NCBI GenBank assembly: GCA_963664035.2
Contig: OY760867.2
Location: 3,038,001 to 3,102,000 of the forward strand
Direction of reading: 5' to 3'
Source of the DNA: G958296245 sp963664035
GTDB taxonomy: Bacteria > Chloroflexota > Dehalococcoidia > Lucifugimonadales > G958296245
Length of the DNA: 64,000 bases
How positions within the stretch are numbered: position 1 is the first letter of the stretch; each line of letters starts with the position of its first letter. The translations under genes were made by a program, and so were the position numbers. The notes below the pieces were generated by a model. That model was not told the origin of the DNA, searched no databases, and saw only the letters and a program-made list of their open reading frames with translations. Positions 32,825 through 41,172 of this stretch are shown one piece after another.

Positions 32825-33930
32825 CGGGTATCGAAACCTAGCTCGAGGGCCGCCATCAGTTTTTCGCCAGCGTAAGTTTCGCTTCGGCGTTCTCCGTCCT
32901 TCGCCTGGTACATCTGGTGAACGACGAAATCGGAGGGCCCATCTTCGCTATCCTCGGCGGCGACGGCAGCCTCTATACATTCCTGGCTGTGGGTTGTAAT
33001 GACGGACTGGACGTCGAGTAGGGCGCTGAGTTCTCCGATCTGCCGCCACATCTCCTGGAGAGCGGAATGATGTATCCCGTTTTCGATCTCGTCGATCACA
33101 ATCAATCCACCCCTAGCGTTGAAGAAATTCACAAATAGGCTAAGTAAGCGTACAACGCCGCCCCCCAAGGCCTCTAGGGGAAGCAGGTCCCGATCACCCA
33201 CGTCCGCCCAAAGACTTGGCGTACCCTGGTGACTCAATATCTCAATGTCTCTTATGTGAGGTCGTATCAGGCGCAGGATGTCGAGCAGCTGGCGCTTTTC
33301 TCTCCGCGCGACCACGTTCGAGAAACGCTCAACTCGATCAGAGTCTATGGGAAACGGGGCATCCCTATTGACTATTATGCCCGTCGGACGTTCGACCCGT
33401 TGCATAGGCCTTGCAAGTCCTGGACCATCCGGTCCCAGGATGACCTCAGAGTGGTACTTCTTCACGTACGGGTCGTTCCCGCCATAGTCCGCTCTAAGGC
33501 TACCGAGGACCGGGAAGAGACTGGGGCCTTCAACACCACCTGGAGCGAAGTTCCCTAAGCTGGCGCCAAGCTCCTCTCCGATATCCGCCGGCCGTGAGGA
33601 ACCGTTCGGGCGGCGCTGTAAGGGCTGCGCGATTTCGTCGTATTCGAACCTCACACCGTAACTTGCGCCATCCTCGCATCCTCGCAACTCGATAGGACCG
33701 CCGCCACCCAGTGCAATGAGTGGGCTGAATCCCTGCGAAGGCCCGCGCCTCTGTACATGGAGGTTCCATAGGATGACGGGATTGTAGCGCCCGTGGAACA
33801 GCCAAAGCGCTTCGGTCAGGCTGCTCTTTCCCACGCCGTTTGGGCCGGTCACGAGATTCACTCTCCGCAGTGGGCCGAGGGAGAAATCCCGGAGTCCCTT
33901 GTAGTTAACTGCCTCGAATTGCTCAATCAT
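32821..33930 (-). CDS. OLD/AriA-like AAA ATPase
   Basis: 369 residues from ATG 33930; the frame is open to 33996 but MIEQFEAVNYKGLRDFSLGP is the conserved start of this group. Walker A VTGPNGVGKSSL (Lys35); an ABC-type signature EALGGGVVRLLSLFVN; Walker B LIVIDEIENGIHH; and the switch-type HSQECIEAAV. This is the AAA_15/AAA_21 head of OLD-like ATPases, which sense phage proteins. Paired with the DUF3226-like gene at ATGA. Separated from the Gfo/Idh gene by 155 bases that show nothing else. Confidence 0.85.
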   Translation of the reverse strand: MIEQFEAVNYKGLRDFSLGPLRRVNLVTGPNGVGKSSLTEALWLFHGRYNPVILWNLHVQRRGPSQGFSPLIALGGGGPIELRGCEDGASYGVRFEYDEIAQPLQRRPNGSSRPADIGEELGASLGNFAPGGVEGPSLFPVLGSLRADYGGNDPYVKKYHSEVILGPDGPGLARPMQRVERPTGIIVNRDAPFPIDSDRVERFSNVVARREKRQLLDILRLIRPHIRDIEILSHQGTPSLWADVGDRDLLPLEALGGGVVRLLSLFVNFFNARGGLIVIDEIENGIHHSALQEMWRQIGELSALLDVQSVITTHSQECIEAAVAAEDSEDGPSDFVVHQMYQAKDGERRSETYAGEKLMAALELGFDTR

Positions 33931-34085
33931 CTTACTGAAGCGATGCCCATCACCTGTAGTCCGAATTGTCCAGAGCCATCTCACTCCCAGCGACAATTCT
34001 ACGGTGCGCGCGGCCTAGAGGCAATCTTCCGCTTCGCTGGTGGCGTCTTAATCCTGCCCAAGCGCTCTGCGGTCCTAGGAGACCG

Positions 34086-35162
34086 TTAATGGCCGGCGGG
34101 CTCATACGTCGGCTGGCGGGGGGCGCGGTCGCGGCGGAGGGTTAGGGGGTGGGTTGCGAGGGGCATGGGGACGCGGGCGCCGCCGCGCAGGTGGGACTCG
34201 ATGAAGCCGAAGACCAGCTCGGCGTTCCTGCGCGCGAGGCGGACGCCGCCGCGGGTCGGCTCGCCGGTGTCGAGGGCGTGGGCTATGTCGTCGATCAGGG
34301 CAACGGTGGAGCTGCCCGGCTCGAACGCCGGGAAGGACGCGGGCCGTAGGGTCGAGCGGCCCTTTTCGTCCGGGTCGCCGCCCGCGCGGAGCTGCCAGTC
34401 CTGTCCGTTCGTCGTCGTCACGGCGCCGGTCTCGCAGACGGCCTCGAGCTCGACCCGCCGCGCCGTCTGTAGCACGTACACCGTCACGCCGTCCTCGAAC
34501 TGCGCGATGCCGTGCGCCGACGGCTCCTCGCGCAGCCTGTCGCCGTCGATCATGCTGTCGTCGAGCAGCGTGCCCTGCACCCACGCGACCGGCCTGTCGT
34601 CGTTGAGCCGCAGGGCGATGTCCAGCCAGTGGCTCGACATGTTGAACAGGGTGGAGGCGTCGTAGATGATGATGGACTGGAGCCCGCCTATCTCGCCGCC
34701 GTCTATCAGCGCCTTCAGGGCGTCGTAGCCGGGGTCCCAGCGGCGGTTGGTGCCCATGTTGAAGACGACGCCGTTGCGCTCGACGGCTTCCACCATGGCG
34801 TCGGCGTCGGCCAGCGACGGCGCGAACGGCTTCTCGGCGTAGATGGCCCTGGCGCCGTGGTCGGCGGCGTGTATCACGATCTCGGCGCGGTGCTCCGGCT
34901 GGGTGGCGACGCTCACGATGTCGGGCCGCTCCTTGGCGAGCATCTGCTCGTAGTCGAGGTACTGGCGCTCCTTCGGGATGCCGTAGCGCGCACCGAAGCG
35001 CTCCATCACGTCCGCCCTGAGGTCGGAGCAGGCGACGAGGTCGGCGCGGTCCGACGCCTCGTAGCCCGCCGCGTGCGACAGCGGGAACCTGCGCCGGCTC
35101 TCGTTGTCTATGAACCCGCCCATCCGGCTGCACCCGATGACCGCTGCGCTGTATCTCTTCAC
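34086..35162 (-). CDS. Gfo/Idh/MocA-family oxidoreductase
   Basis: 358 residues. N-terminal Rossmann fold AVIGCSRMGGFID (GCSRMG), with DIVSVATQPEHRAEI and the catalytic-region EKPFAPSLAD (the EKP motif). C-terminal alpha/beta domain has GLQSIIIYDAS and SSHWLDIALRL, where the His is the usual proton relay. Family members oxidise sugars or inositols, or reduce biliverdin, with NAD(P). Divergent from selA, with a REP between. Substrate unknown. Confidence 0.88.
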   Translation of the reverse strand: MKRYSAAVIGCSRMGGFIDNESRRRFPLSHAAGYEASDRADLVACSDLRADVMERFGARYGIPKERQYLDYEQMLAKERPDIVSVATQPEHRAEIVIHAADHGARAIYAEKPFAPSLADADAMVEAVERNGVVFNMGTNRRWDPGYDALKALIDGGEIGGLQSIIIYDASTLFNMSSHWLDIALRLNDDRPVAWVQGTLLDDSMIDGDRLREEPSAHGIAQFEDGVTVYVLQTARRVELEAVCETGAVTTTNGQDWQLRAGGDPDEKGRSTLRPASFPAFEPGSSTVALIDDIAHALDTGEPTRGGVRLARRNAELVFGFIESHLRGGARVPMPLATHPLTLRRDRAPRQPTYEPAGH

Positions 35163-35190
35163 GGTAGTTCCTCCGTCGGCATGATGGCTG

Positions 35191-35226
35191 CCCCCATCTC
35201 AATCTTCCCCCGTCGGACGGGGGAAG
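35191..35226. repeat. REP family F, copy 2
   Basis: Same 23-bp perfect palindrome (CTTCCCCCGTC arms) at 35204-35226 as at 28444-28466, preceded by a similar CCCCCAT leader. It lies between divergent genes, so it cannot be a terminator for both. Confidence 0.7.
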
Positions 35227-35285
35227 AGGCAGGAGGCGCTGGCCGTCCGTGCATGTTACTCCCCTGGGGTATAATGGGGCACCCC

Positions 35286-36641
35286 ATGAGCAGCGAATTT
35301 CGCTCCCTTCCCAGCGTCGACGCCGTCCTGTCGGACCGGCGGGTGCGGAGGCTCGTCGACGAGTACTCCCACGGCGCGGTGCTCGGGCTGGCGCGGGCAA
35401 GGCTGGACGACGCGCGCGGCGCCATAGCGGACGGCGGGACGGCGCCGGGCCTCGACGAACTGGTGTCGGGCATCGAGGGCGACGCGGCGTCGCTGTGGCG
35501 GGCGTGGCCGTCCCAGGTCATCAACGCGACCGGCGTCGTGCTGCACACGAACCTGGGGCGCGCGCCGCTGAGCGGGGCGGCCGTGGAGGCGGCGCGGCAG
35601 GCGGCGGCCGGCTACTCCGACCTGGAGCTGGACCTCGAGACGGGGCGCCGCGGCTCCCGGCAGGCGCACGTGCAGCGGCTGCTGTGCCAGCTCACGGGCG
35701 CGGAGGCGGCGCTGGTGGTGAACAACAACGCGTCGGCGCTGCTGATCGGGCTGTCGGCGGTCGCGCCTGGCAGGGAGGTGATCGTCTCTCGCGGCGAGGC
35801 GATCGAGATAGGCGGCGGCTTCCGCGTCCCGGACGTGATGCGGCAGAGCGGCGGCACGCTGGTAGAGGTCGGCACGACGAACCGGACCTACGTGCGCGAC
35901 TTCGAGGCGGCGATCACGGAAGACACCGGCGCCATCCTGTCGGCGCACGCCAGCAACTTCAAGGTGACGGGGTTCACGCACTCGCCCACGACGGAGGAGC
36001 TCGCGGACCTGGGCCGGCGGCGCGGCGTTCCGGTGCTGCACGACCTGGGGAGCGGCTGCCTGCTGGACACGACGCGCTTCGGGCTGGCGCGCGAGCCGAT
36101 GCCGCAGGAGAGCGTCGCCGCCGGCGTGTCGCTGTCGTTCTTCTCCGGCGACAAGCTGCTGGGCGGCCCGCAGGCGGGAATCATCGTCGGCGAGCGTGGT
36201 CTCGTGGGCATGGCGTCGCGCCACCCGCTGGCGCGGGCGATGCGCATAGACAAGCTCAGCCTGGCGTCGCTCAGCGCGACGCTGGTCCACTACGTCAAGG
36301 GCGAGGCGGTGGAGCAGGTCCCGACCTGGCGCATGATCGCGGAATCCGCGGAGGCGCTGCGGAAGCGGGCCTCTATCTGGGCGGCGTACCTGGGCGGCGG
36401 CGCGACGGTCGCCGAGGGGCAGTCCACCATCGGCGGCGGCAGCCTGCCGGGCGAGACGCTGCCCACCACGCTGCTGCGCCTAGAGACGCGCGACGCGACG
36501 GGCCTCGCGGCACAGCTGCGGCGCGGCACGCCGCCGGTCGTCGCCCGCATCGAGGACGACGCGGTCGTGCTGGACCCGCGCACGGTGCTCCACGAGCAGG
36601 ACGACGCGCTGCTCGCTGTCGTACGCCTTCTCTCGACCTAA
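35286..36641 (+). CDS. selA: L-seryl-tRNA(Sec) selenium transferase
   Basis: 451 residues from ATG 35286; an in-frame ATG at 35274 is an alternative and TATAAT overlaps it, so a very short leader is likely. PLP enzyme that turns seryl-tRNA(Sec) to selenocysteinyl-tRNA(Sec) using selenophosphate. Conserved blocks: SLPSVDAVL, VINATGVVLHTNLGRAPLS, NNNASALLI, LHDLGSGCLLD and the PLP lysine in FFSGDKLLGGPQAGIIVG. Presence implies the organism makes selenoproteins; selB, selC and selD are not in the window. The 105 bases after it hold no tRNA-like fold. Confidence 0.95.
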   Translation: MSSEFRSLPSVDAVLSDRRVRRLVDEYSHGAVLGLARARLDDARGAIADGGTAPGLDELVSGIEGDAASLWRAWPSQVINATGVVLHTNLGRAPLSGAAVEAARQAAAGYSDLELDLETGRRGSRQAHVQRLLCQLTGAEAALVVNNNASALLIGLSAVAPGREVIVSRGEAIEIGGGFRVPDVMRQSGGTLVEVGTTNRTYVRDFEAAITEDTGAILSAHASNFKVTGFTHSPTTEELADLGRRRGVPVLHDLGSGCLLDTTRFGLAREPMPQESVAAGVSLSFFSGDKLLGGPQAGIIVGERGLVGMASRHPLARAMRIDKLSLASLSATLVHYVKGEAVEQVPTWRMIAESAEALRKRASIWAAYLGGGATVAEGQSTIGGGSLPGETLPTTLLRLETRDATGLAAQLRRGTPPVVARIEDDAVVLDPRTVLHEQDDALLAVVRLLST

Positions 36642-36746
36642 CTGTCCGTGCGCGGCGGTTAGCGGTTCTCTTAGCGCAATACGAGGCGTAGGCGATGATG
36701 CAGAAGGTTGGCTACCGGCGTACAATGGTAGTGCGGAGTATGTGAC

Positions 36747-38159
36747 ATGCACCTCACGAAGATGCGTTTCGGCGGAGTTCCGCCGTTCACGGAACCGGTT
36801 GAGTTCAGCTTCGACGAACGTGTGAACGTGTTCGTGGGGGCGAACGCGACTGGGAAGAGCAGGCTGCTGTCGGCAATCGACGAGCACTTCAACGAGAGGG
36901 AAGGCGTCCAGAGATGGAATGACGGCGGCCCAGTTCGTTTCGAACCGTACCCCCTTGACCTGCTACATCTAACTCTTTGCGAAGAAGAGAACCTTCTTGA
37001 CGACTGGATGAAGGGGAAAAACGCACTGTGCGCGGACCGGGAGTTGGTTGAAGCGCACTACGGCTCCCGCGACAAACCAGTTCTGCCGGTGATATACCTA
37101 GGCCCTACCAGGATTGGACTTCCCGTCATATCGGAGTTGGGTGAATCGGATTCCCACGGATCGACAGTGGAGGAGGTGCTGTCCGGACCATTTTGCGGAG
37201 CCAGGCTGAAAGCCGCCATCGATTTGCTGTACGCCAAAGCGCGCAGCATGTTTGAACAGGAAAGAGAACAGGACCTGCCAGTCAATGAATGTAGGGCTTG
37301 GCATTTCTGGAATATAGGGAAGGTAACCCATTCGTGCGCCAAGTCTATCTGTGAGGAAGTGCTCGCTTCCGATAGGGCTCTCAACTATCCCACCGGCCTG
37401 GATGCCAGCTTCATCGGGGACCAACCCATGGCCGATCTGGATAGCGTATCCATAAACCGGATGCTCGGCATTGCTACCAAAGACACGCCCACGTTCGACC
37501 ACATCAGGCCCACAGACAGGCCCACCGGATGGGAAGGGGCCGACTCCGCGCGGATTTACGTCGGAGACCTGAGCTCGGGATCGCAGTCGACTCTCCTATG
37601 GATACTGTGGCTGGCATTCAAGATGCTCAATCACTATGAATTCGCTGAGGGATGGAATGAGAAGCCGGCCGTTCTGCTGATTGATGAGATCGAGAATCAC
37701 TTGCATCCCACCTGGCAGCGGCGGGTGATTCCGTCTTTGCTGGATCATTTCCCGGGGTTGCAGATTTTCGCGACTTCGCACTCCCCGTTTGTGGTGGCCG
37801 GGTTGAGGGCGGGGCAAGTGCATATGCTAAAGCGGGATGCGAACGGGTTGGTTTCGGCCAGCACCAACGAGCGCGACATCATCGGCTGGACTACGGATGA
37901 GATTCTGCGGACGTTCATGGGTGTCGATGAGCCTACCGACCAACTTACGGTTGACCGGGCGAACCGCTTGCGTGAGTTACGTGGCAAGGAAGAACTCAGC
38001 GACGCCGAAGCGGAGGAGATGTCCGATCTACGTCACCAGGTGAACGAGGACTTCGTTTCCAGCAGTACGCCGCTGGAGGCGCAAAGGGAGCGCTATGGGG
38101 ACATGATGCTGGCGTTCTTGCAGTCCCGGCAGTCCGATTTGTCGCAGGACGGCGGTTAG
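36747..38159 (+). CDS. Septu-like ATPase (PtuA-type)
   Basis: 470 residues. It opens with the ABC/SMC-like strand LTKMRFGGVPPFTEPVEFSF and Walker A VFVGANATGKSRLLS (Lys37). The C-terminal half has the signature DLSSGSQSTLLWILWLA, Walker B AVLLIDEIENHLHPTWQR and HSPFVVAGLRAGQV. It is followed six bases later by an HNH nuclease gene, the gene order of Septu anti-phage systems (PtuA ATPase plus PtuB nuclease). An insert of about 200 residues lies between Walker A and the signature. An extra helical tail (390-470) is present. Confidence 0.82.
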   Translation: MHLTKMRFGGVPPFTEPVEFSFDERVNVFVGANATGKSRLLSAIDEHFNEREGVQRWNDGGPVRFEPYPLDLLHLTLCEEENLLDDWMKGKNALCADRELVEAHYGSRDKPVLPVIYLGPTRIGLPVISELGESDSHGSTVEEVLSGPFCGARLKAAIDLLYAKARSMFEQEREQDLPVNECRAWHFWNIGKVTHSCAKSICEEVLASDRALNYPTGLDASFIGDQPMADLDSVSINRMLGIATKDTPTFDHIRPTDRPTGWEGADSARIYVGDLSSGSQSTLLWILWLAFKMLNHYEFAEGWNEKPAVLLIDEIENHLHPTWQRRVIPSLLDHFPGLQIFATSHSPFVVAGLRAGQVHMLKRDANGLVSASTNERDIIGWTTDEILRTFMGVDEPTDQLTVDRANRLRELRGKEELSDAEAEEMSDLRHQVNEDFVSSSTPLEAQRERYGDMMLAFLQSRQSDLSQDGG

Positions 38160-38165
38160 ACGGCG

Positions 38166-38825
38166 ATGAGGTGGATCGACCGGGGACCGGAGCCTAGCAG
38201 CGTCCAAGAGTACGCCCGGCGGTTCACGCAGGGATGGGTCGAGTACTTTCGTGACAGAGTCGGAGGACGCCCCGACGACTCATACTGGCGGGAATTCAGG
38301 GAGGTGCTGGGAGGCTGTTCCGGCGGCAACTGCTGGTATTGCGAGCGGCGTTGCCTGCGGGAAGCGGATGAAGGTGTAAGAGCGCCCACGGTGGACCACT
38401 TCCGGCCGCTGAACCGCTTTCCCGATCTGGCCTACCGATGGTCCAACTGGATTTTCAGTTGCCGCAGATGCAATCATGATAACAAGGCAGGCAAATGGCC
38501 AGACTCGGGCTACGTGGATCCTGGTGCCACCGATGAGAAGGAACGGCCAGAACGGTACTTCGATTACGATGCCAGTACGGGGGAGATAATCCCAATACCT
38601 GGGTTGCCTTCCGAAGCTCGGGAGAAAGCGCAGCATACGATAGACGACTTGGGGCTGAACAAGTTGGACGTGCGATTCTATCGCCTGGACTGGACACGCC
38701 GATTTATCAAAGATTGGCAGACGCTCCCAATTGAGGACCGACCGGCATTTGCCGAATTCTCCACACGAACTGGATCTGAATTCGTCGGTGCCACGTTGAT
38801 GGCCGTTCGGCAGCAGCAGGCGTAG
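38166..38825 (+). CDS. HNH endonuclease (PtuB-type)
   Basis: 219 residues. The HNH/zinc core is in the first half: Cys56-x2-Cys59 (NCWYCERRC), VDHFRPLNRF (Asp77-His78), then Cys99-x2-Cys102 (FSCRRCNHDNKAGKWP). This is the TIGR02646-type HNH that works with Septu and related ATPases; DNA cutting follows ATPase release on infection. It starts six bases after the ATPase stop. Downstream, MITE C copy 2 and element E2 follow within 150-400 bases. Confidence 0.85.
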   Translation: MRWIDRGPEPSSVQEYARRFTQGWVEYFRDRVGGRPDDSYWREFREVLGGCSGGNCWYCERRCLREADEGVRAPTVDHFRPLNRFPDLAYRWSNWIFSCRRCNHDNKAGKWPDSGYVDPGATDEKERPERYFDYDASTGEIIPIPGLPSEAREKAQHTIDDLGLNKLDVRFYRLDWTRRFIKDWQTLPIEDRPAFAEFSTRTGSEFVGATLMAVRQQQA

Positions 38826-38973
38826 CAGGGCCAGGATCTTGTCAGGGACATGATAGCCGATTCACGTCGGAGGCGTATCTGCGATTTTCACGAAATGATG
38901 CCTATGTAGCCGCCGCGCCTTGTGACGTGCGCGTTCGCGGTTGCATATGGAGGCTGGTAGCACCGCTCACAGC

Positions 38974-39097
38974 GCAACTGTTCAGAGTTGGTGCGTTCCT
39001 CGTCCAGGGCGCCCACAAGGGACGCCCCTACGACTACGGCTTCCATCCCGTAGGGTGCAGCCCTTGTGGCTGCCCTCCTGTACTCTGAAACAGTTAC
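38974..39097 (+). mobile_element. MITE C, copy 2 (124 bp)
   Basis: Ends GCAACTGTTCAGAGT and ACTCTGAAACAGTTAC are inverted repeats. Perfect 8-bp target duplication CTCACAGC at 38966-38973 and 39098-39105. Two internal hairpins: GGGCGCCCACAAGGGACGCCC and a CCGTAGGGTGCAGCCC / GGCTGCCCT region. This copy lacks the internal 51-bp duplication of copy 1 and so is the standard form. Confidence 0.92.
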
Positions 39098-39224
39098 CTC
39101 ACAGCCCTTGATCTACACGAACTGGAGTGCTACTATCTGCCCGTGAGACTCCGCCATCCTTGCAAAGACCTTCCGGCGTATGCCCCTTGTGGGCGCCCAA
39201 CCCCGGCTGGGGGCCTGCCGGAGA

Positions 39225-39370
39225 GCGTGTCACATCCTGTCACATTGGAGTCATATGAAGTCACATTTGCGTTCCTTCATGTAATATTCATGTAACCCCG
39301 CTGTACCGTGAGTCATAGCTGGAAGTGGCAAAATGTTACAGAACGTTACGGATATGGAGAAATTTCGGCC
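39225..39370 (+). repeat. Phased-pentamer element E2 (GTCAC/GTTAC type)
   Basis: Starts GCGTGTCAC. Eight units begin at 39229, 39239, 39250, 39260, 39271, 39281, 39292 and 39303: GTCAC, GTCAC, GTCAT, GTCAC, GTTCC, GTAAT, GTAAC, GTACC. Spacings are 10 or 11. Core CATAGCTG at 39314, seven bases past the last unit, as in E1. Inverted units at 39325 (GTGGC), 39335 (GTTAC), 39345 (GTTAC), exactly 10 apart. The tail GGAGAAAT...CGGCC is shared with E1. Confidence 0.75.
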
Positions 39371-39562
39371 CCCTCGATGAGCAAGATGCCATTGCTCTGG
39401 TGGAGGCTGCCTCGCTTCTTGACGCATACCGCTTCGTCCTGTTGAATCACTAACAGCAGCCAGGAGGTCCGGCGCGATGGCCTATTGCGGGTCCCTCGAC
39501 AATTCCGGGTTTTGCGCGGCTGCCTGGCCGAGGGGTAAGGCAATGGGCCGGAGGGTTGGCCG

Positions 39563-40924
39563 GTGACACTCTTCGAGCACGAGGCGCAGTCGCTGATGGA
39601 GCGGCAGGCGCCGCTCGCCACGCGGATGAGGCCGCGCAGCTTCGACGAATTGGTCGGGCAGGAGCACCTGGTCGGGCCGGGGCGGGCGCTGCGCAGAAGC
39701 ATCGAGGCCGACCGCATCCCGTCCATGGTGCTCTGGGGCCCGCCCGGCAGCGGCAAGACGACGCTGGCGCAGCTGATAGCGTCGGTGAGCCGGGGCCACT
39801 TCAGCCCGGTGAGCGCCGTGGGCTCCGGCGTCGCCGAGCTGCGGAGCGTGGTCAAGGATGCGCGGGACCGGCTCGGCATGCACCGGCAGCGCACGATACT
39901 GTTCATCGACGAGATACACCGCTTCAACAAGGCGCAGCAGGACGTCATCCTACCCCACGTCGAGAACGGCACGGTCATCCTGATCGGCGCGACCACCGAG
40001 AACCCGTCGTTCGAGGTGAACTCGCCGCTGCTGTCACGCTCCAGGGTATTCAGGCTGAACGCGCTGACCGAGGAGCAGCTTGCGGCGCTGCTACAGCGCG
40101 CCGCGTCGGACGAGGAGCGCGGCCTCGGGGAGATGCGCGTCGACGTGGAGCCGGAGGCGCTGGGGGCGCTCGCGGCCCTCTCCGGCGGCGACGCCCGCAT
40201 CGCGTTGAACGCGCTGGAGCTGGCGGCGGGCGCCACGGAGCCCTCCGGGGACGGGCGGCGCCGCGTCGCGGTGGCGACGGTGGAGGACGCGATGCAGCAG
40301 CGGTCGCTGCTGTACGACAGGGCCGGCGACCAGCACTACGACACGATATCGGCGTTCATCAAGTCGCTGCGGGGTTCGGACCCCAACGCGGCAGTCTACT
40401 GGCTGGCGCGCATGATCGAGGCGGGCGAGGACCCGCTGTTCATCGCGCGGCGGCTGGTCATCCTCGCCGCCGAGGACGTGGGGCTGGCGGACCCGCTGGC
40501 GCTGCAGGTGGCCGTTGCCGCGCAGCAGGCCGTCCACTTCGTGGGCATGCCGGAGGGGCGCATACCCCTCGCAGAGGCGACGGTCTACCTCGCCGCTGCG
40601 CCCAAGAGCAACGCGGCCTACGCCGCCATAGACGCCGCGCTCGAGGACGCTCGCGCCACCGGCAACGACCCCGTGCCTATGCACCTCCGCAACGCGGTGA
40701 CGGGGCTGATGCGCGGGATGGGCTACGGCGAGGGGTACAAGTACGCCCACGACTACGACGACCACTTCGCGCCGATGCGCAACCTGCCGGAGCGCCTGCG
40801 GGGCCGCCGCTACTACACCCCCACCGACCAGGGCTACGAGGCCGAGGTCGCCTCACGGCTGGCGAAGTGGTGGGGCGGCGTCCAAGCAGAGGACGGCGAG
40901 GACGCGGAGAAGCCCGGAGCCTGA
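39563..40924 (+). CDS. rarA: Replication-associated recombination protein A (RarA/MgsA/WRNIP1)
   Basis: 453 residues from GTG 39563. AAA+ ATPase related to the clamp loader: RPRSFDELVGQEHLVGPG, Walker A LWGPPGSGKTTL, Walker B ILFIDEIHRFNKAQQD, sensor IGATTENPSFEVN and RSRVF arginine finger. The C-terminal helical tetramerisation domain (YDTISAFIKSLRGSDPNA, DPNAAVYWLARMIEAGEDP) is present. Acts at stalled replication forks. Stands alone between repeat-rich regions. Confidence 0.95.
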   Translation: MTLFEHEAQSLMERQAPLATRMRPRSFDELVGQEHLVGPGRALRRSIEADRIPSMVLWGPPGSGKTTLAQLIASVSRGHFSPVSAVGSGVAELRSVVKDARDRLGMHRQRTILFIDEIHRFNKAQQDVILPHVENGTVILIGATTENPSFEVNSPLLSRSRVFRLNALTEEQLAALLQRAASDEERGLGEMRVDVEPEALGALAALSGGDARIALNALELAAGATEPSGDGRRRVAVATVEDAMQQRSLLYDRAGDQHYDTISAFIKSLRGSDPNAAVYWLARMIEAGEDPLFIARRLVILAAEDVGLADPLALQVAVAAQQAVHFVGMPEGRIPLAEATVYLAAAPKSNAAYAAIDAALEDARATGNDPVPMHLRNAVTGLMRGMGYGEGYKYAHDYDDHFAPMRNLPERLRGRRYYTPTDQGYEAEVASRLAKWWGGVQAEDGEDAEKPGA

Positions 40925-41011
40925 GCGACCGGGGCCCGGCGGTGGTTTTGGCTGGTTCATACAAGAGTCGTTCCCAATTCCTACACTGGGAGTTATGAGG
41001 GATAGAACAAA

Positions 41012-41143
41012 GTGAGCAGGAATTGGCGAATCGTCATCGTACTCACTCTCATAGGCCTTATCGTAGGACTGACGTGGAAGTGTTCGAGCACTTCTCGATC
41101 CGTACTACTGGATAATATGTTGGGCGAGAATCTTGCTTTCTAA
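41012..41143 (+). CDS. Possible 43-residue single-helix membrane peptide
   Basis: A GTG at 41012 opens 43 codons: SRNWRIVIVLTLIGLIVGLT is a basic start and one clean hydrophobic helix, followed by WKCSSTSRS and a polar tail. Ribosome site weak. The region is AT-richer than its surroundings. It could be a small membrane protein or chance; no family recognised. Confidence 0.3.
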   Translation: MSRNWRIVIVLTLIGLIVGLTWKCSSTSRSVLLDNMLGENLAF

Positions 41144-41172
41144 GACTCTCAACCGTGAAGTCCTGATGCCGC

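Larger units (their letters stand above)
38826..39562. other. Gene-free region with repeats
   Basis: 737 bases without a convincing gene. It contains MITE C copy 2 (38974-39097) and element E2 (39225-39370). The rest, 39371-39560, shows no motif other than the ribosome-site region of rarA. Reading frames on the minus strand here are continuations of rarA shadows. Confidence 0.6.

Noticed and set aside
34102..35400. 432-codon minus-strand frame over the Gfo/Idh gene
   Set aside because: Arg/Pro-rich shadow in another frame of a clearly recognisable oxidoreductase.
36642..36746. selC (tRNA-Sec) just after selA
   Set aside because: No long acceptor/variable arm or CCA-like end can be folded.
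39346..40236. 296-residue minus-strand frame over rarA
   Set aside because: Ser/Arg-rich antisense shadow of a strongly conserved gene.
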